A stretch of DNA of 64,000 bases. Origin: Microbacterium sp. RURRCA19A. GTDB lineage: Bacteria; Actinomycetota; Actinomycetes; Actinomycetales; Microbacteriaceae. The notes under the pieces are model-generated. The model saw only the letters and a program-made list of their open reading frames with translations, was not told the DNA's origin and did no database searches. Where the stretch lies: NCBI RefSeq assembly GCF_900156455.1, contig NZ_FTNQ01000001.1, positions 372,001-436,000 on the forward strand, read 5' to 3'. The translations under genes and the position numbers were made by a program. Below, in pieces: positions 14,689-24,907 of this stretch. The first letter of the stretch is position 1. Every line of letters starts with the position of its first letter.

Positions 14689-15693
14689 TCAGGGAAGGAC
14701 GACGACCTGCGCGCCGAAGACGAGACCGGCACCGAAGCCGATCTGCAGAGCGAGGCCGCCGCTGAGCTCGGGGTGCTCCTCGAGCAGACGGTGGGTGGCC
14801 AGCGGGATCGAGGCGGCCGAGGTGTTCCCGGTGGTCTCGATGTCGCGGCCGATCACGACGGTCTCGGGCAGCCCCAGCTGCTTCGCGAACTCGTCGATGA
14901 TGCGCATGTTCGCCTGGTGCGGCACGAACGCCGCCAGGTCGGACGGCTCGATGCCGGCGGCCTCGATGGCCTGCCGTGCGACCTTGACCATCTCCCAGAC
15001 AGCCCAGCGGAACACGGTGGGGCCCTCCTGGCGGAGCGTGGGCCACGGGGCGACGCCGTCGCGGAACTCGGTCAGCGTGTGGTTCATGCCCACGGCGTCA
15101 GCCTTCGAACCGTCGGAACCCCAAATCGTGGGGCCGATGCCGGGGGTGTCGCTCGGCCCGACCACGACGGCGCCGGCGCCGTCGCCGAGCAGGAACGAGA
15201 TGCTGCGGTCGGTCGGGTCGACGACGTCGCTGAGCTTCTCGGCGCCCACGACGACGACGTGGGTCGCGAGGCCGCCGCGGATGAGGGCGTCCGCTTGGGC
15301 GACGCCGTAGGCGAAGCCCGCGCACGCGGCGTTGACGTCGTAGGCGGCGGCGGGGTTGGCGCCGATGCGGTCGGCGACGATCGCCGAGGCGGACGGCGTC
15401 TGCTTCGGGTTGCTGATCGTCGCCACGATGACCGCGTCGATGTCGCTCGGCGCGACACCCGACTTCTCGACGGCCTCACGCGCGGCGGCGGAGGCCAGGT
15501 CGATGGCATCCGTCTCCTTGTTGGCGCGGACGCGCGTCACGATGCCGGTGCGCTGGCGGATCCACTCGTCGCTCGAATCGATCGGGCCGACGAGGTCGTC
15601 GTTGGGGACGAAGTTCTCGCCCCGGGCGGCGCCGTACGCGTAGATGCGCGTGTGGGCCGGGCCCTGGAGCTGACGGAGGGTGGGGGTGCTCAT
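14689..15693 (-). CDS. fabH: beta-ketoacyl-ACP synthase III
   Basis: Starts fatty acid synthesis by joining an acyl-CoA primer to malonyl-ACP. The 334-residue product has the Cys-His-Asn triad: Cys124 in NAACAGFAYG, His259 in VPHQANMR and Asn290 in TTGNTS. In Microbacteriaceae such enzymes usually accept branched primers, which fits the anteiso-rich lipids of the family; specificity cannot be read here. Its ATG overlaps the fabD stop by 4 bp, so translation is coupled. Confidence 0.95.
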   Translation of the reverse strand: MSTPTLRQLQGPAHTRIYAYGAARGENFVPNDDLVGPIDSSDEWIRQRTGIVTRVRANKETDAIDLASAAAREAVEKSGVAPSDIDAVIVATISNPKQTPSASAIVADRIGANPAAAYDVNAACAGFAYGVAQADALIRGGLATHVVVVGAEKLSDVVDPTDRSISFLLGDGAGAVVVGPSDTPGIGPTIWGSDGSKADAVGMNHTLTEFRDGVAPWPTLRQEGPTVFRWAVWEMVKVARQAIEAAGIEPSDLAAFVPHQANMRIIDEFAKQLGLPETVVIGRDIETTGNTSAASIPLATHRLLEEHPELSGGLALQIGFGAGLVFGAQVVVLP

Positions 15694-16610
15694 GCCTGCT
15701 CTCCCTTCAGGAGTGCGACGGCCGCGTCGAGGTCGTCCGGGGTCTTGACTGCGACGGTGGGTGTGCCGCGCAGCGCGCGCTTGGCCAGGCCCGTGAGGGC
15801 ACCGGCGGGCGCGAGTTCGATGATGCCGGTCACGCCGTGGTCGGCGAAGGATGCCATGCTGCGGTCCCACCGCACGGGGGAGGCGACCTGCGAGACGACG
15901 AGGTCGACGGCCCGGCGGCCGTCCTCGACGACCGACCCGTCCGAGTTGGTCCAGAGGGTCGTCGTGGGAGCGGATGCCGCGACGTCGGCGGCGGCGGCGC
16001 GGAGCGTCTCCACGGCGGGCTCCATGAAGCGTGTGTGGAAGGCGCCGGCGACCTGGAGCGGAATCACGCGCGAGCCGCGGGGCGCCTCGGCCGCGAGCTC
16101 CGCGAGGGCCGACAGCTCACCGGCCGCGACGATCTGTCCGGCGCCGTTGTAGTTGGCGGGGGTGAGGTCGAGGTCGGCGAGGCGATCCAACACGGTTTGC
16201 TCGTCACCGCCCACGACGGCGCTCATGCCGGTCTGAACGGTCGAGGCCGCCTCGGCCATCGCTCGACCGCGGATGCCGACGAGGCGCAGGGCGTCCGCCT
16301 CGGAGAGCACACCGGATGCCGCCAGCGCGGCGAACTCGCCGACCGAGTGGCCCGCCACACCGGCGGCACCCTGCCCGGCGCGGTCGCGGAGCACACTCCA
16401 CGACAGCAGGCTCGCGGCGACGATGAGCGGCTGGGCGACACTGGTGTCACGGATCCGGTCGGCATCCCATTCGGTGCCGGCGGCGAGGAGGTCGACGCCG
16501 GCGTGCTCGGAGGCCTCGGCGAGACGCTCACGCGTCCCCTCGATCTCGAGCCACGGCGACAGGAACCCGGGGGTCTGAGACCCCTGTCCGGGGAAGACGG
16601 CGATGATCAC
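15690..16610 (-). CDS. fabD: malonyl-CoA:ACP transacylase
   Basis: Moves malonyl from CoA to ACP. The 306-residue product begins with the conserved IIAVFPGQGSQTPG, has the nucleophile motif GHSVGE with Ser89, the Gln-loop near the N-terminus, and catalytic His192 in GAFHTRFM. I chose the GTG at 16610, which places the family N-terminus correctly; AGGATGGGAC lies just upstream. It is the first gene of the fab operon, right after the PucR-type regulator. Confidence 0.95.
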   Translation of the reverse strand: MIIAVFPGQGSQTPGFLSPWLEIEGTRERLAEASEHAGVDLLAAGTEWDADRIRDTSVAQPLIVAASLLSWSVLRDRAGQGAAGVAGHSVGEFAALAASGVLSEADALRLVGIRGRAMAEAASTVQTGMSAVVGGDEQTVLDRLADLDLTPANYNGAGQIVAAGELSALAELAAEAPRGSRVIPLQVAGAFHTRFMEPAVETLRAAAADVAASAPTTTLWTNSDGSVVEDGRRAVDLVVSQVASPVRWDRSMASFADHGVTGIIELAPAGALTGLAKRALRGTPTVAVKTPDDLDAAVALLKGEQA

Positions 16611-16692
16611 CGTCCCATCCTGCCAAGGATCCGGCGGTGGCTTCTGGAGATATCGGCACAGAAAATCGGCGTGTCTTTGTGCGCGCCGTGCA
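16611..16692 (-). promoter_or_regulatory. fab operon leader with a spaced inverted repeat
   Basis: This short gap between the regulator gene and fabD has GCACA (16656-16660) and TGTGC (16678-16682) in inverted orientation, 17 bp apart, around an AT-richer core. It is a possible binding site for the upstream PucR-type regulator and the likely place of the fabD promoter. The evidence is weak. Confidence 0.3.
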
Positions 16693-17964
16693 TCAACGGG
16701 GCGAGGAGGGGCGCCGAGCCGACGATCCACGTCGCCGCGTGGCCTCTGTTCCCATCGACCCGAGGATGAGCGCGGTCTGCAGGATCAGTGCCTCGCGCGG
16801 GCCCGTGGCATCCCACCCGATCACCTCGGACACGCGCTTCAAGCGGTAGCGGACCGTGTTGGGGTGCACGTACAGCTCACGGGCCGTGGCCTCGAGAGAC
16901 CGGCCGTTGTCGAGGTAGCTCCACAGTGTCGCGACGAGATCGGCGCTGTGGGCGTGCAGCGGGCGGTAGACCCGGTCGACGAGGGTCTGCTTGGCCACGG
17001 CGTCTCCGGCCAGGGCGCGCTCGGGCAGCAGGTCGTCGGCCTCGACGGGGCGCGGGGCATGCCGCCAGGCGCGCGCCACGGCGAACCCGGCGAGGGCCGC
17101 GCGCGCACTCTGCCCCGCATCGACCAGGGCCGCGACGGCCGGGCCGAGGACGAGATGCCCCGAACCGAAACTCGGCTCGAGCCGCTTCGCGATCTCGGTG
17201 AACGGCAGCTCGGTGGTGTCCTCGCGTCCGCGGACCGGAAGATCGGCGCGACCCACGACGAGCACGAGCCGCGACCCCTGCACCCCGATGAGCACGTCGA
17301 CGCCGAGCTTGCGGGAGGTGCGCCGGACGTGGTCGACGTCGAGCTGCGGGGGAGTCGTTCCCACCAGCACCGCGACCTCGCCGTGACCGTGCCAGCCGAG
17401 CGCGGCGATGCGGCTGGGGAGCTCGTCGTCGGCTTCGCCGGTGAGGATCGAGTCCACGACCAGCGCTTCGAGTCGCGCATCCCACAGGCCGCGGGCCTCG
17501 GCGGCACGCGCGTACACGTCGGCCGCCGCGAAGGCGACCTCGCGCGAGTACGACAGCATCGCCTCGCGGACGCGTTCACTGCGGCCGGCGACCCGCTCCT
17601 CCATCACCTCCACGGTGACGCGGACGAGCTGCAGCGTCTGGGTCAGGCTGACGCTGCGGAGCAGCTCCCGCGGGGCCGCGGCGAAGATGTCGGCGGCGAT
17701 CGCCGGAGTGGATGCCGGTTCCTCGAACCACTGCAGGAACGAGGTGATGCCCGCCTGTGCCACCAGCCCCACCGCTGAGCGGCGGGCCGGTGGCATCTCG
17801 GCGTACCAGGGCAGCGTCTCTTCGAGGCGCTGGATCGTCGCGGTCGCGAGATCACCCGAGATCCGACGCAACCACGCCAGCGTCTCGGCTTTCTCCTCGG
17901 CGGCCCGGGAGAGGGCGGCCTGCCCGCTCCCTCCCGAACCGTCGACGGCCGCGCGATCGGTCAC
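16693..17964 (-). CDS. fasR: PucR/CdaR-type activator of fatty acid synthesis (FasR-like)
   Basis: A 423-residue regulator with a helical N-terminal half, a degenerate cyclase-like central region (about 140-290), and a C-terminal PucR helix-turn-helix (about 357-378, LEATARELYVHPNTVRYRL). In Streptomyces a PucR-like protein at this position (FasR) activates the fabD-fabH-acpP-fabF operon; the same order here supports the same role. It begins 4 bp after the aceE stop and is probably cotranscribed with it, linking pyruvate oxidation to lipid synthesis. The extreme C-terminus is basic and low in complexity. Confidence 0.85.
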   Translation of the reverse strand: MTDRAAVDGSGGSGQAALSRAAEEKAETLAWLRRISGDLATATIQRLEETLPWYAEMPPARRSAVGLVAQAGITSFLQWFEEPASTPAIAADIFAAAPRELLRSVSLTQTLQLVRVTVEVMEERVAGRSERVREAMLSYSREVAFAAADVYARAAEARGLWDARLEALVVDSILTGEADDELPSRIAALGWHGHGEVAVLVGTTPPQLDVDHVRRTSRKLGVDVLIGVQGSRLVLVVGRADLPVRGREDTTELPFTEIAKRLEPSFGSGHLVLGPAVAALVDAGQSARAALAGFAVARAWRHAPRPVEADDLLPERALAGDAVAKQTLVDRVYRPLHAHSADLVATLWSYLDNGRSLEATARELYVHPNTVRYRLKRVSEVIGWDATGPREALILQTALILGSMGTEATRRRGSSARRPSSPR

Positions 17965-17968
17965 GCGA

Positions 17969-20695
17969 TCAGGCCTCGCCGCCGGCGTTCCCGCTCGTGC
18001 CGGCGTTCACGTCGTGGAGACGGTACTTCTCGATCGCCTGGGCGATGACCGAACGGTCGACCTTGCCCTCGTCCGCGAGCCCCTGCAGGGCGCGCACGGC
18101 GAGCGACGGACCGTCGATCTTGAAGAAGCGACGCGCTGCGGCACGGGTGTCGGAGAACCCGAACCCGTCGGCGCCGAGCGTGAGGTAGCGCTGCGGCACC
18201 CACTGACGGATCTGGTCCTGGACGGCGTGCATCCAGTCGCTGACCGCGACCACGGGGCCCTCGGCATCCCGGAGCTTCTCGGTCAGGTAGGCCGTGCGGG
18301 GCTCCGCCTCGGGGTGGAGGAAGTTGTGCTCGTCGGCCGCGAGACCGTCACGACGCAGCTCGCTCCACGACGTCACCGACCACACGTCCGCGACGACACC
18401 CCAGTCGTCCTTCAGCAGACGCTGGGCCTCGAACGCCCACGGCACGCCGACGCCCGAAGCGAGCAGCTGCGTGCGGGGACCGTCGCCCTCGCCCACCGAG
18501 ACCCGGTGGATGCCGCGGACGATGCCGTCCACGTCGACGCCCTCGGGCTCGGCCGGCTGCACGAGCGGCTCGTTGTAGACGGTCATGTAGTACATGACGT
18601 TCGGGTCGGGGTGCTGGCCGCCGTACATGCGCTCGATGCCCGACCGGACGATGTGCGCGATCTCGTAGCCGTAAGCGGGGTCGTACGACACCGTCGCCGG
18701 GTTCGTGGATGCCAGCAGCTGCGAGTGGCCGTCGGCGTGCTGCAGACCCTCACCCGTCAGGGTCGTGCGACCCGCGGTCGCGCCGATGATGAAGCCGCGC
18801 GCCATCTGGTCGCCCGCCGCCCACTGGGCGTCGCCGGTGCGCTGGAAGCCGAACATCGAGTAGAAGACGTAGACCGGGATCAGCGGTTCGCCGTGCGTGG
18901 CGTACGACGTCCCGGCCGCGGTGAACGCCGCGAGGGCGCCCGCCTCGTTGATGCCGACGTGGATGATCTGCCCCTGCGGGCTCTCCTTGTACGCCAGCAG
19001 CAGCTCACGGTCGACCGACGTGTAGTGCTGACCCTTGGGGTTGTAGATCTTCGCCGTGGGGAAGTAGGCATCCATACCGAAGGTGCGGGCCTCGTCGGGG
19101 ATGATCGGCACGATGCGGTGACCGAAGTCCTTGACCCGCAGCAGGTCCTTCAGCAGACGCACGAACGCCATGGTCGTGGCGATCTCCTGCGTGCCCGACC
19201 CCTTCTTGGGCAGCGCGTACGCCTGGTCGCCGGGCAGCTCGAGACCGACGTGGGTCGTGCGGCGCTCGGGCAGGAACCCGCCGAGCGAACGGCGACGCTC
19301 GAGCATGTACTCGATCGTCTCGTCCTTCTCTCCGGGGTTGTAGTACGGCGGCTGGTAGGGGTTCTCCTCCAGCTGCGCGTCGGTCACCGGGATGTCCATC
19401 GCGTCGCGGAAGGCCTTGAGGTCGTCCAGCGTCAGCTTCTTCATCTGGTGCGTGGCGTTGCGGCCCTCGAAGTGGGGGCCGAGGCCGTAGCCCTTGATGG
19501 TCTTGGCGAGGATGACCGTCGGCTGACCCTTGTGCTGCTTGGCCGCCTTGAACGCCGCGAACACCTTGCGGTAGTCGTGGCCACCGCGCTTGAGGCCCCA
19601 GACCTGCTCGTCGGTGTAGTCCTTGACCAGCTCGAGCGCGCGGGGGTCGCGGCCGAAGAAGTGCTCGCGGACGTACGCGCCGTTCTCGGCCTTGTACGTC
19701 TGGTAGTCGCCGTCGGGCGTGGAGTTCATGAGGTTCAGCAGCGCACCCTCGGTGTCACGGGCGAGCAGGTCGTCCCACTCGCGGCCCCAGACGACCTTGA
19801 TGACGTTCCAGCCGGCGCCGCGGAAGAAGCTCTCGAGCTCCTGGATGATCTTGCCGTTACCGCGCACGGGGCCGTCGAGACGCTGCAGGTTGCAGTTGAC
19901 GATGAACGTCAGATTGTCGAGGCCTTCGTTCGCGGCGACCTGGAGCTGACCGCGGCTCTCGACCTCGTCCATCTCGCCGTCACCGAGGTACGCCCAGACG
20001 TGGGAGTCGGACACGTCCTTGATGCCGCGGTTGCTGAGGTACTTGTTCGACATCGCCTGGTAGATCGCGTTGATCGGACCGAGACCCATCGACACCGTCG
20101 GGAACTGCCAGAAGTCCGGCATGAGGCGGGGGTGGGGGTACGACGGGATGCCGTTGGGCGCGGCCGACTTCTCCTGGCGGAAGCCGTCGAGCTGCGCCTC
20201 CGTGAGGCGGCCCTCGAGGAAGGCGCGGGCGTAGGCGCCGGGCGAGGCGTGACCCTGGATGAAGATCTGGTCGCCGCCGGAGGGGTCGTCGAGGCCGCGG
20301 AAGAAGTGGTTGAAGCCGACCTCGTACAGCGCGGCCGAGGACGCGTAGGTCGAGATGTGGCCGCCGACACCGATGCCGGGGCGCTGCGCACGGTGGACGG
20401 TGACCGCCGCGTTCCAGCGGATCCACTTGCGGTAGCGACGCTCGAGCTCTTCGTCACCGGGGAATTCCGGCTCGTTCTTCTGCGCGATCGTGTTGATGTA
20501 GTCGGTGGTCGGAACCATGGGCACGTTGAGGTGCAGTTCCTTCGAGCCCTTGAGAAGGCTCAGCATGATCTCGCGCGCACGACCGGGGCCCTTGGCCTGG
20601 ACGAGCTGGCGCAGGGATTCCTGCCACTCGCCGGTCTCTTCCGGGTCGCTGTCCTGCGGCCCCTGCGAATACGGATCCTGATCGTGAACAGTCAC
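17969..20695 (-). CDS. aceE: pyruvate dehydrogenase E1 component, homodimeric type
   Basis: Thiamine diphosphate-dependent decarboxylation of pyruvate and transfer of the acetyl group to the lipoyl E2. The 908-residue product is the homodimeric actinobacterial/proteobacterial type. Landmarks are [16 protein letters not shown] near the N-terminus, the thiamine-binding GDGEMDE...[11 protein letters not shown] block, and a C-terminal transketolase domain with [14 protein letters not shown]. The start is a GTG preceded by GAAAGGTCTTCC; upstream in-frame codons have no conserved character. The E2 and E3 partners are probably the sucB/lpdA products near 47-50 kb. Confidence 0.95.
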   Translation of the reverse strand: MTVHDQDPYSQGPQDSDPEETGEWQESLRQLVQAKGPGRAREIMLSLLKGSKELHLNVPMVPTTDYINTIAQKNEPEFPGDEELERRYRKWIRWNAAVTVHRAQRPGIGVGGHISTYASSAALYEVGFNHFFRGLDDPSGGDQIFIQGHASPGAYARAFLEGRLTEAQLDGFRQEKSAAPNGIPSYPHPRLMPDFWQFPTVSMGLGPINAIYQAMSNKYLSNRGIKDVSDSHVWAYLGDGEMDEVESRGQLQVAANEGLDNLTFIVNCNLQRLDGPVRGNGKIIQELESFFRGAGWNVIKVVWGREWDDLLARDTEGALLNLMNSTPDGDYQTYKAENGAYVREHFFGRDPRALELVKDYTDEQVWGLKRGGHDYRKVFAAFKAAKQHKGQPTVILAKTIKGYGLGPHFEGRNATHQMKKLTLDDLKAFRDAMDIPVTDAQLEENPYQPPYYNPGEKDETIEYMLERRRSLGGFLPERRTTHVGLELPGDQAYALPKKGSGTQEIATTMAFVRLLKDLLRVKDFGHRIVPIIPDEARTFGMDAYFPTAKIYNPKGQHYTSVDRELLLAYKESPQGQIIHVGINEAGALAAFTAAGTSYATHGEPLIPVYVFYSMFGFQRTGDAQWAAGDQMARGFIIGATAGRTTLTGEGLQHADGHSQLLASTNPATVSYDPAYGYEIAHIVRSGIERMYGGQHPDPNVMYYMTVYNEPLVQPAEPEGVDVDGIVRGIHRVSVGEGDGPRTQLLASGVGVPWAFEAQRLLKDDWGVVADVWSVTSWSELRRDGLAADEHNFLHPEAEPRTAYLTEKLRDAEGPVVAVSDWMHAVQDQIRQWVPQRYLTLGADGFGFSDTRAAARRFFKIDGPSLAVRALQGLADEGKVDRSVIAQAIEKYRLHDVNAGTSGNAGGEA

Positions 20696-21049
20696 GGAAG
20701 ACCTTTCGTCGTCTGGCAGGTCATGCCAGAGAATCGCCATACGTGTGCGGCAACCCTTGTCTGCTCCGCACAATTCACCGTCGTCCAGCCTAGTCAGTTC
20801 GCGCCCTGCCGGATGTCCACGGACGCCATGGTCGGAGAAGCGGCCGTGGGATGCCTCGGCGTCGAGACATCGGACGGTCCAGAGGTCGGGTGAAGGCGCG
20901 GGCCAAATCCGCGGGAGGATGGCTCGCCGCCGCGGCGGGTGAGAATGCACACATGCTCTTGTTCCCGCGGGTCAGCGCGATTCACCTGGCGTCGGGCACG
21001 GGCAGGGGAGGGGCGGATGCCTCACCGCGCGACTCCTAGCGTGACGCCC
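20696..21049. other. divergent intergenic region between aceE and the beta-helix gene
   Basis: About 350 bp that must hold both promoters. On the plus side TAGCGT (21037-21042) lies seven bases before the GTG at 21050. On the minus side the aceE ribosome binding site GAAAGGTC is clear; a TAGGCT hexamer occurs on the minus strand near 20790, but no well-spaced -35 is obvious. I saw no hairpin or repeat of note and no additional gene. Confidence 0.5.
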
Positions 21050-23065
21050 GTGAGCCGTCCCTCCCTCTCCCTCGATCGCCGCCGATTCCTCGCCACCGCC
21101 GGATCCGGAGCAGCCCTCGCCGCCGCCGGCGTCGTCGCCGCCCCGCGGGAGGAGGCCGCGCACGCGGCAAATCCCACGGGTCCCATCGACGTCGTGACCG
21201 TCGAGGGCGCCATCCCCGGCATCCCGTACCGCACGCGCACCGCGATCCTGGACGTCGCCGAATACGCCCGGCGAGCGCAGATCAACAGCGACGCGTTCAC
21301 GAACGCCTGGAAGCGCGCGCTGCAGCAGCTGGCGGAAGTGCCGGCGCCGGCCGACTCGCCGGCATCGGGGAACAGCGTGAACTGGCGGCCGAACGCCGGC
21401 GTCGTGCTGCGCGTGCCCCCGGGGTTCTACGCCATCGACCAGTGGTCGATGGCGACCCGGCCCGCCGACCTCGGGCTGCCGGGCTCCGAGCCGGACGGAC
21501 AGCAGTACGGCGAATGGTCGGTGCGCATCACCGTGGAGGCGGACGGGGTCGTGCTGGTGGCGAAAGATCACCCGGGCACGGTCGCCGGCAGCCCCGTGGT
21601 CTACCTCGGCAACCCCGACTCGCCCGGTGGGAGCAAGGACCTCCTCAAACGGGTCGTGATCCGCGGACTCACCGTCCAGAGCGACGGGCACTCGCTCCAG
21701 GCCGACTACGTCCCGGATCGCGTCGGGATCGTGGTGCATCAGAGCCAGGAGATCCGGCTCGAGCGGGTATCGGTCTTCGGGTTCGCTCGCGAGGGGATCC
21801 GCTTCGAAGGGGTCATGGACTCCACGATCGACGCCGCCGTCATCGGATGGTGCGGACGACCGTCGCGCCTGGCGTCCCCGCCCGACCCGCTTCCGTACGG
21901 CCTGTCCATCGTGAGCACCCGCAACGCGAACGGCGACATCGTCGAGAACTCCAACGCCCTGCGCGTGATCGACAGTCACGTGGAGTTCTGCGAGCAGGAG
22001 CTGTTCCTGGACCGCGGCACCCGGCACGTCGACTTCCTCGGATGCAAGTTCGAGCACGGATGGGGGACGACATCCGACCAGCCGCCGGTGTCGATCGGAT
22101 TCCCTCCCAATCCCAGCTCCACCCTCGAACGCGTGCTCGAGATCGGTTTCACCTCGTGCATGTTCGTCCAGAACACCTACGCCCACGCGGGGAACCACCC
22201 CAGCCACATCGTCGTCGGCGAGGTCTCGTACGTGGGCGGCCGGGCGTCGGCGGCCAAGACGTCGGTCAGCTTCCTCGGATGCCACTTCTCGGTGCCGGAC
22301 GGAATCGGCGAGCGCTGGTTCACCGGTGGCGACACCACGTTCATCGGGTGCGATTTCGGCGGATGCGGGAACGCGGATGGCGAACCCGCCTGCTTCGACC
22401 TGGGCAACGATGTGACGTTCGACGACTGCCGGTTCTCCGCGGTGGCCGAACTCCACGACGGCGTCACCGGCTCGCTGCAGCACGGCAACGCGGGTAGCGC
22501 GGTGCCGGGATCCCGGACCGACCTCTTCCGGTTCCGTGGCGGGGCCTCACGGGTCGTGAACCCGGTCATCTACTTCCCCCCGCCGCTGGACGGCGTGCGC
22601 ACGTCTCCGGGATCGGTGGCGACGCTCGCGCGCGACGTGGGCGACGCGAACCGCGTGGCGGGGTGGCATCCGGCCTGGTACGGCCTGCCGGGCGACGGGA
22701 GCGGCCGACCCGGCCCGGTCGCCGCGGTGCGCTACGAAGATCCCGACCGCACGCAACTGGGGACGTCGCTCACCTGGGAGGCGCTGACCGGAACCTCGAC
22801 GCCGATCCTCGAACCCGACGACGACGGCCGGGTGTCGGTGTGCGGCCGGGAGCAGGTGCGCCTGCAGGGCGGGCGCACGTACACCGGATTCACCGATGCC
22901 TACGCCGGGCAGGTGATCCGCGTCGTTGCGGATGGCGAGCCGATCACGTTCGCCGGGGGACTCCTGGTCCTCAAGGGCACGCAGACCCTCCGGGCGGGGA
23001 CTGCCGATATGACGTCGTTCGTCTTCTACACGTTCGGTTCGGGATCCGCGTGGTTCCAGATCTGA
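21050..23065 (+). CDS. Tat-exported right-handed beta-helix surface protein
   Basis: A 671-residue protein. The N-terminus has a twin-arginine signal, DRRRFLATAGSG, followed by an Ala-rich hydrophobic stretch and an AHA cleavage site. The body (about 150-520) shows repeated short strands with turns, such as VVIRGLTVQS, SVFGFAREGIRFEGV and HVEFCEQELFLDRGTRHVDFLGCKFEHG, as in pectin-lyase-like helices. Such proteins bind or cut polysaccharides; no catalytic residues can be assigned. The GTG at 21050 follows TAGCGT; an ATG at 21017 with GGGGAGGGG upstream is the alternative. The next gene, an acyltransferase, overlaps its end by 16 bp. Confidence 0.75.
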   Translation: MSRPSLSLDRRRFLATAGSGAALAAAGVVAAPREEAAHAANPTGPIDVVTVEGAIPGIPYRTRTAILDVAEYARRAQINSDAFTNAWKRALQQLAEVPAPADSPASGNSVNWRPNAGVVLRVPPGFYAIDQWSMATRPADLGLPGSEPDGQQYGEWSVRITVEADGVVLVAKDHPGTVAGSPVVYLGNPDSPGGSKDLLKRVVIRGLTVQSDGHSLQADYVPDRVGIVVHQSQEIRLERVSVFGFAREGIRFEGVMDSTIDAAVIGWCGRPSRLASPPDPLPYGLSIVSTRNANGDIVENSNALRVIDSHVEFCEQELFLDRGTRHVDFLGCKFEHGWGTTSDQPPVSIGFPPNPSSTLERVLEIGFTSCMFVQNTYAHAGNHPSHIVVGEVSYVGGRASAAKTSVSFLGCHFSVPDGIGERWFTGGDTTFIGCDFGGCGNADGEPACFDLGNDVTFDDCRFSAVAELHDGVTGSLQHGNAGSAVPGSRTDLFRFRGGASRVVNPVIYFPPPLDGVRTSPGSVATLARDVGDANRVAGWHPAWYGLPGDGSGRPGPVAAVRYEDPDRTQLGTSLTWEALTGTSTPILEPDDDGRVSVCGREQVRLQGGRTYTGFTDAYAGQVIRVVADGEPITFAGGLLVLKGTQTLRAGTADMTSFVFYTFGSGSAWFQI

Positions 23066-24132
23066 TCCTGCGCGACCGATCGCGCCGCGCGACGGCGACC
23101 ATCGGCGGCCGGCTCGATCCCCGGTCGAACAGTCTGAACGCCCTCCGCCTCGGACTCGCGCTGCTCGTCCTCGTCGCCCATGCCGGGGAGTTGGGCGGCT
23201 ACGGACTGCAGACGAAGCCCCTCGGGCCCTGGGCCGTCGCCGGCTTCTTCTGCATCTCCGGCTACCTGATCGCCCTGAGCAGAGCGCGAGCTCGCAGCGT
23301 CGGCGACTTCTTCGCGCGAAGGGTCGTGCGGATCTACCCCGCCTTCCTCGTCGTGCTGGTGGTCGTCGCGTTCGGCTTCGCCCCGCTCGCATCCACTTTC
23401 CTGGACGCCGGCCCGTGGTCGCCGGCGGCCGGCGCGCAGTACGTCCTGCGCAACGCCGGGCTGTGGATGGCGCAGCCCGTGATCCCCGGCATGCTCGAGG
23501 ACGTTCCGTACCCGGGGGTCTGGAACGGCTCGTTGTGGACCCTCGCATTCGAGTTCGCGTGCTACGTGGTCACCGGACTCGTCGGATGCCTCGCCGCTCG
23601 CTGGGGAACCCGGGTGACGATCGTGCTCTGGGTGGGCGCGATGACCGTGTCCGTCCTCACGGGCGTCGGCCTCATCGCCGTCCCGGGAACGCTTGCCACC
23701 CTCGCGACGCTGCTCGGCTTCTACCTCGCGGGGACGCTGCTGTTCCTCGGACGCGATCACGTGCCGCTGCATCCGATACTGCTCGTGGCCGCGGGAGCGA
23801 TCGTGGCCGCGGTCGTGGCGACCGGGGTGCCGACGGTGCTCGCAGGTCCCGCGATGGCGTATGCCATGCTCGCGCTCGGCATCCTGCTCCCGCTGCGACG
23901 AGTCGGAGCGCGGAACGACATCTCCTACGGGATCTACATCTACGCCTTCCCGGTCCAGCAGGGGCTCGCCCTCGCCCTGGCCGATCGGGGGGTTCCGGTC
24001 GTGGTGCCGCTCGTCCTCGCCATCGCCCTGACGGTCCCTCTCGCGTGGGCGAGCTGGCTGGTCGTCGAGCGACCCGCGATGCGGGCGCACCGTCGATGGT
24101 CGTCGCGTCACGGAACGGCAGGTCTAGCCTGA
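23050..24132 (+). CDS. acyltransferase 3 family membrane protein
   Basis: A 360-residue, multi-helix (about ten) membrane protein. The family signature is seen: NALRLGLALLVLVAHAGEL with the active-site His, then AGFFCISGYLIALSRAR, and FFARRVVRIYPAF. These enzymes move acetyl or other acyl groups onto sugars of exported polysaccharide or lipid. There is no SGNH extension, so an exterior partner domain would be separate. It starts inside the end of the beta-helix gene (16-bp overlap), which points to coupled production and perhaps a shared polysaccharide substrate. Confidence 0.85.
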   Translation: MVPDLILRDRSRRATATIGGRLDPRSNSLNALRLGLALLVLVAHAGELGGYGLQTKPLGPWAVAGFFCISGYLIALSRARARSVGDFFARRVVRIYPAFLVVLVVVAFGFAPLASTFLDAGPWSPAAGAQYVLRNAGLWMAQPVIPGMLEDVPYPGVWNGSLWTLAFEFACYVVTGLVGCLAARWGTRVTIVLWVGAMTVSVLTGVGLIAVPGTLATLATLLGFYLAGTLLFLGRDHVPLHPILLVAAGAIVAAVVATGVPTVLAGPAMAYAMLALGILLPLRRVGARNDISYGIYIYAFPVQQGLALALADRGVPVVVPLVLAIALTVPLAWASWLVVERPAMRAHRRWSSRHGTAGLA

Positions 24133-24136
24133 GCGC

Positions 24137-24832
24137 GTGACGTCGAGCGAGTACGCGGGGTTCCGCACGCGGCCGGAGCACCGCTGGCCGGTGCTGATCT
24201 GCCTGGCCCTGGGCGCGCTCCTCTATGCGCTGCTGCCGAGCGACGTGGCCGGCGAGCTGCGATACATCGTGATCGGGGCGAGCCTGTTGTGCTCGATCGC
24301 GATGGTCATCGCCCATCCGACACGCTACGACCACGATTCGCGGATCGGGCGCGCGTTCGCTCTCGCGTTCGTGTCGATCCTGCTCGTTGCGAATCAGGTT
24401 GCGTTCGTGCTGCTGGTCCGCCAGCTTCTCGACGGTCAGGGCAGCGGCGCAGTCACCCTGCTCGGGGCCGCCCAGGTGTGGGCCATCAACGTCATCGGGT
24501 ACGGCGCGGTCTATTGGGAGATGGATCGGGGAGGCCCCGTCGCCCGCCGCCGCGACCCGCGAGACACGATGCAGCCTGCTGACTTCCAGTTTCCCCAGGA
24601 CTCCGACGGGGATGCCGTGAGCGAAGTGAAACGCCGGTCCTCGAACACCACCGATTGGACACCGGGTTACATCGACTACCTCTACTTCTCGGCATCCAAC
24701 GCGATGGCCTTCAGCCCCACCGACGTGATGCCTCTCAGTGTCCGCGCGAAGCTGTTCATGATGGTGCAGGCGATCTCGGGATTCTTGCTGCTGGCGCTCG
24801 TGATCGCGCGCAGCGTGAACATCTTGGGCTGA
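24137..24832 (+). CDS. DUF1345-like membrane protein with a pore-like C-terminus
   Basis: A 231-residue protein with about six membrane helices. The central loop is polar (about 128-160). The C-terminal third, YIDYLYFSASNAMAFSPTDV followed by a last helix, resembles the pore-helix region of two-helix ion channels, but the usual TVGYGD filter is replaced (NAMAFSPTD). DUF1345-type proteins share this layout. Function is unknown. The GTG start is six bases after TAGCCT (24125-24130), so the message is probably leaderless and separately transcribed from the acyltransferase 5 bp upstream. Confidence 0.7.
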   Translation: MTSSEYAGFRTRPEHRWPVLICLALGALLYALLPSDVAGELRYIVIGASLLCSIAMVIAHPTRYDHDSRIGRAFALAFVSILLVANQVAFVLLVRQLLDGQGSGAVTLLGAAQVWAINVIGYGAVYWEMDRGGPVARRRDPRDTMQPADFQFPQDSDGDAVSEVKRRSSNTTDWTPGYIDYLYFSASNAMAFSPTDVMPLSVRAKLFMMVQAISGFLLLALVIARSVNILG

Positions 24833-24907
24833 GGCTCAGCTCGGGTGACGTGATCTCCCGGACGGAATCACCCCGCCCCCGTGGCTCGCGCCCCGCACGC
24901 CGGGGAC

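Noticed and set aside
13090..16152. Long open frame of about 1000 codons opposite the fab operon
   Set aside because: It lies antisense to fabF, acpP, fabH and fabD, which are all certain. Its product is Arg/Gly/Val-rich with no domain. Such frames arise on the opposite strand of GC-rich genes.
17408..20893. Very long open frame opposite aceE and fasR
   Set aside because: It is a shadow of aceE; the composition is typical of the reverse complement of GC-rich codons, without motifs.
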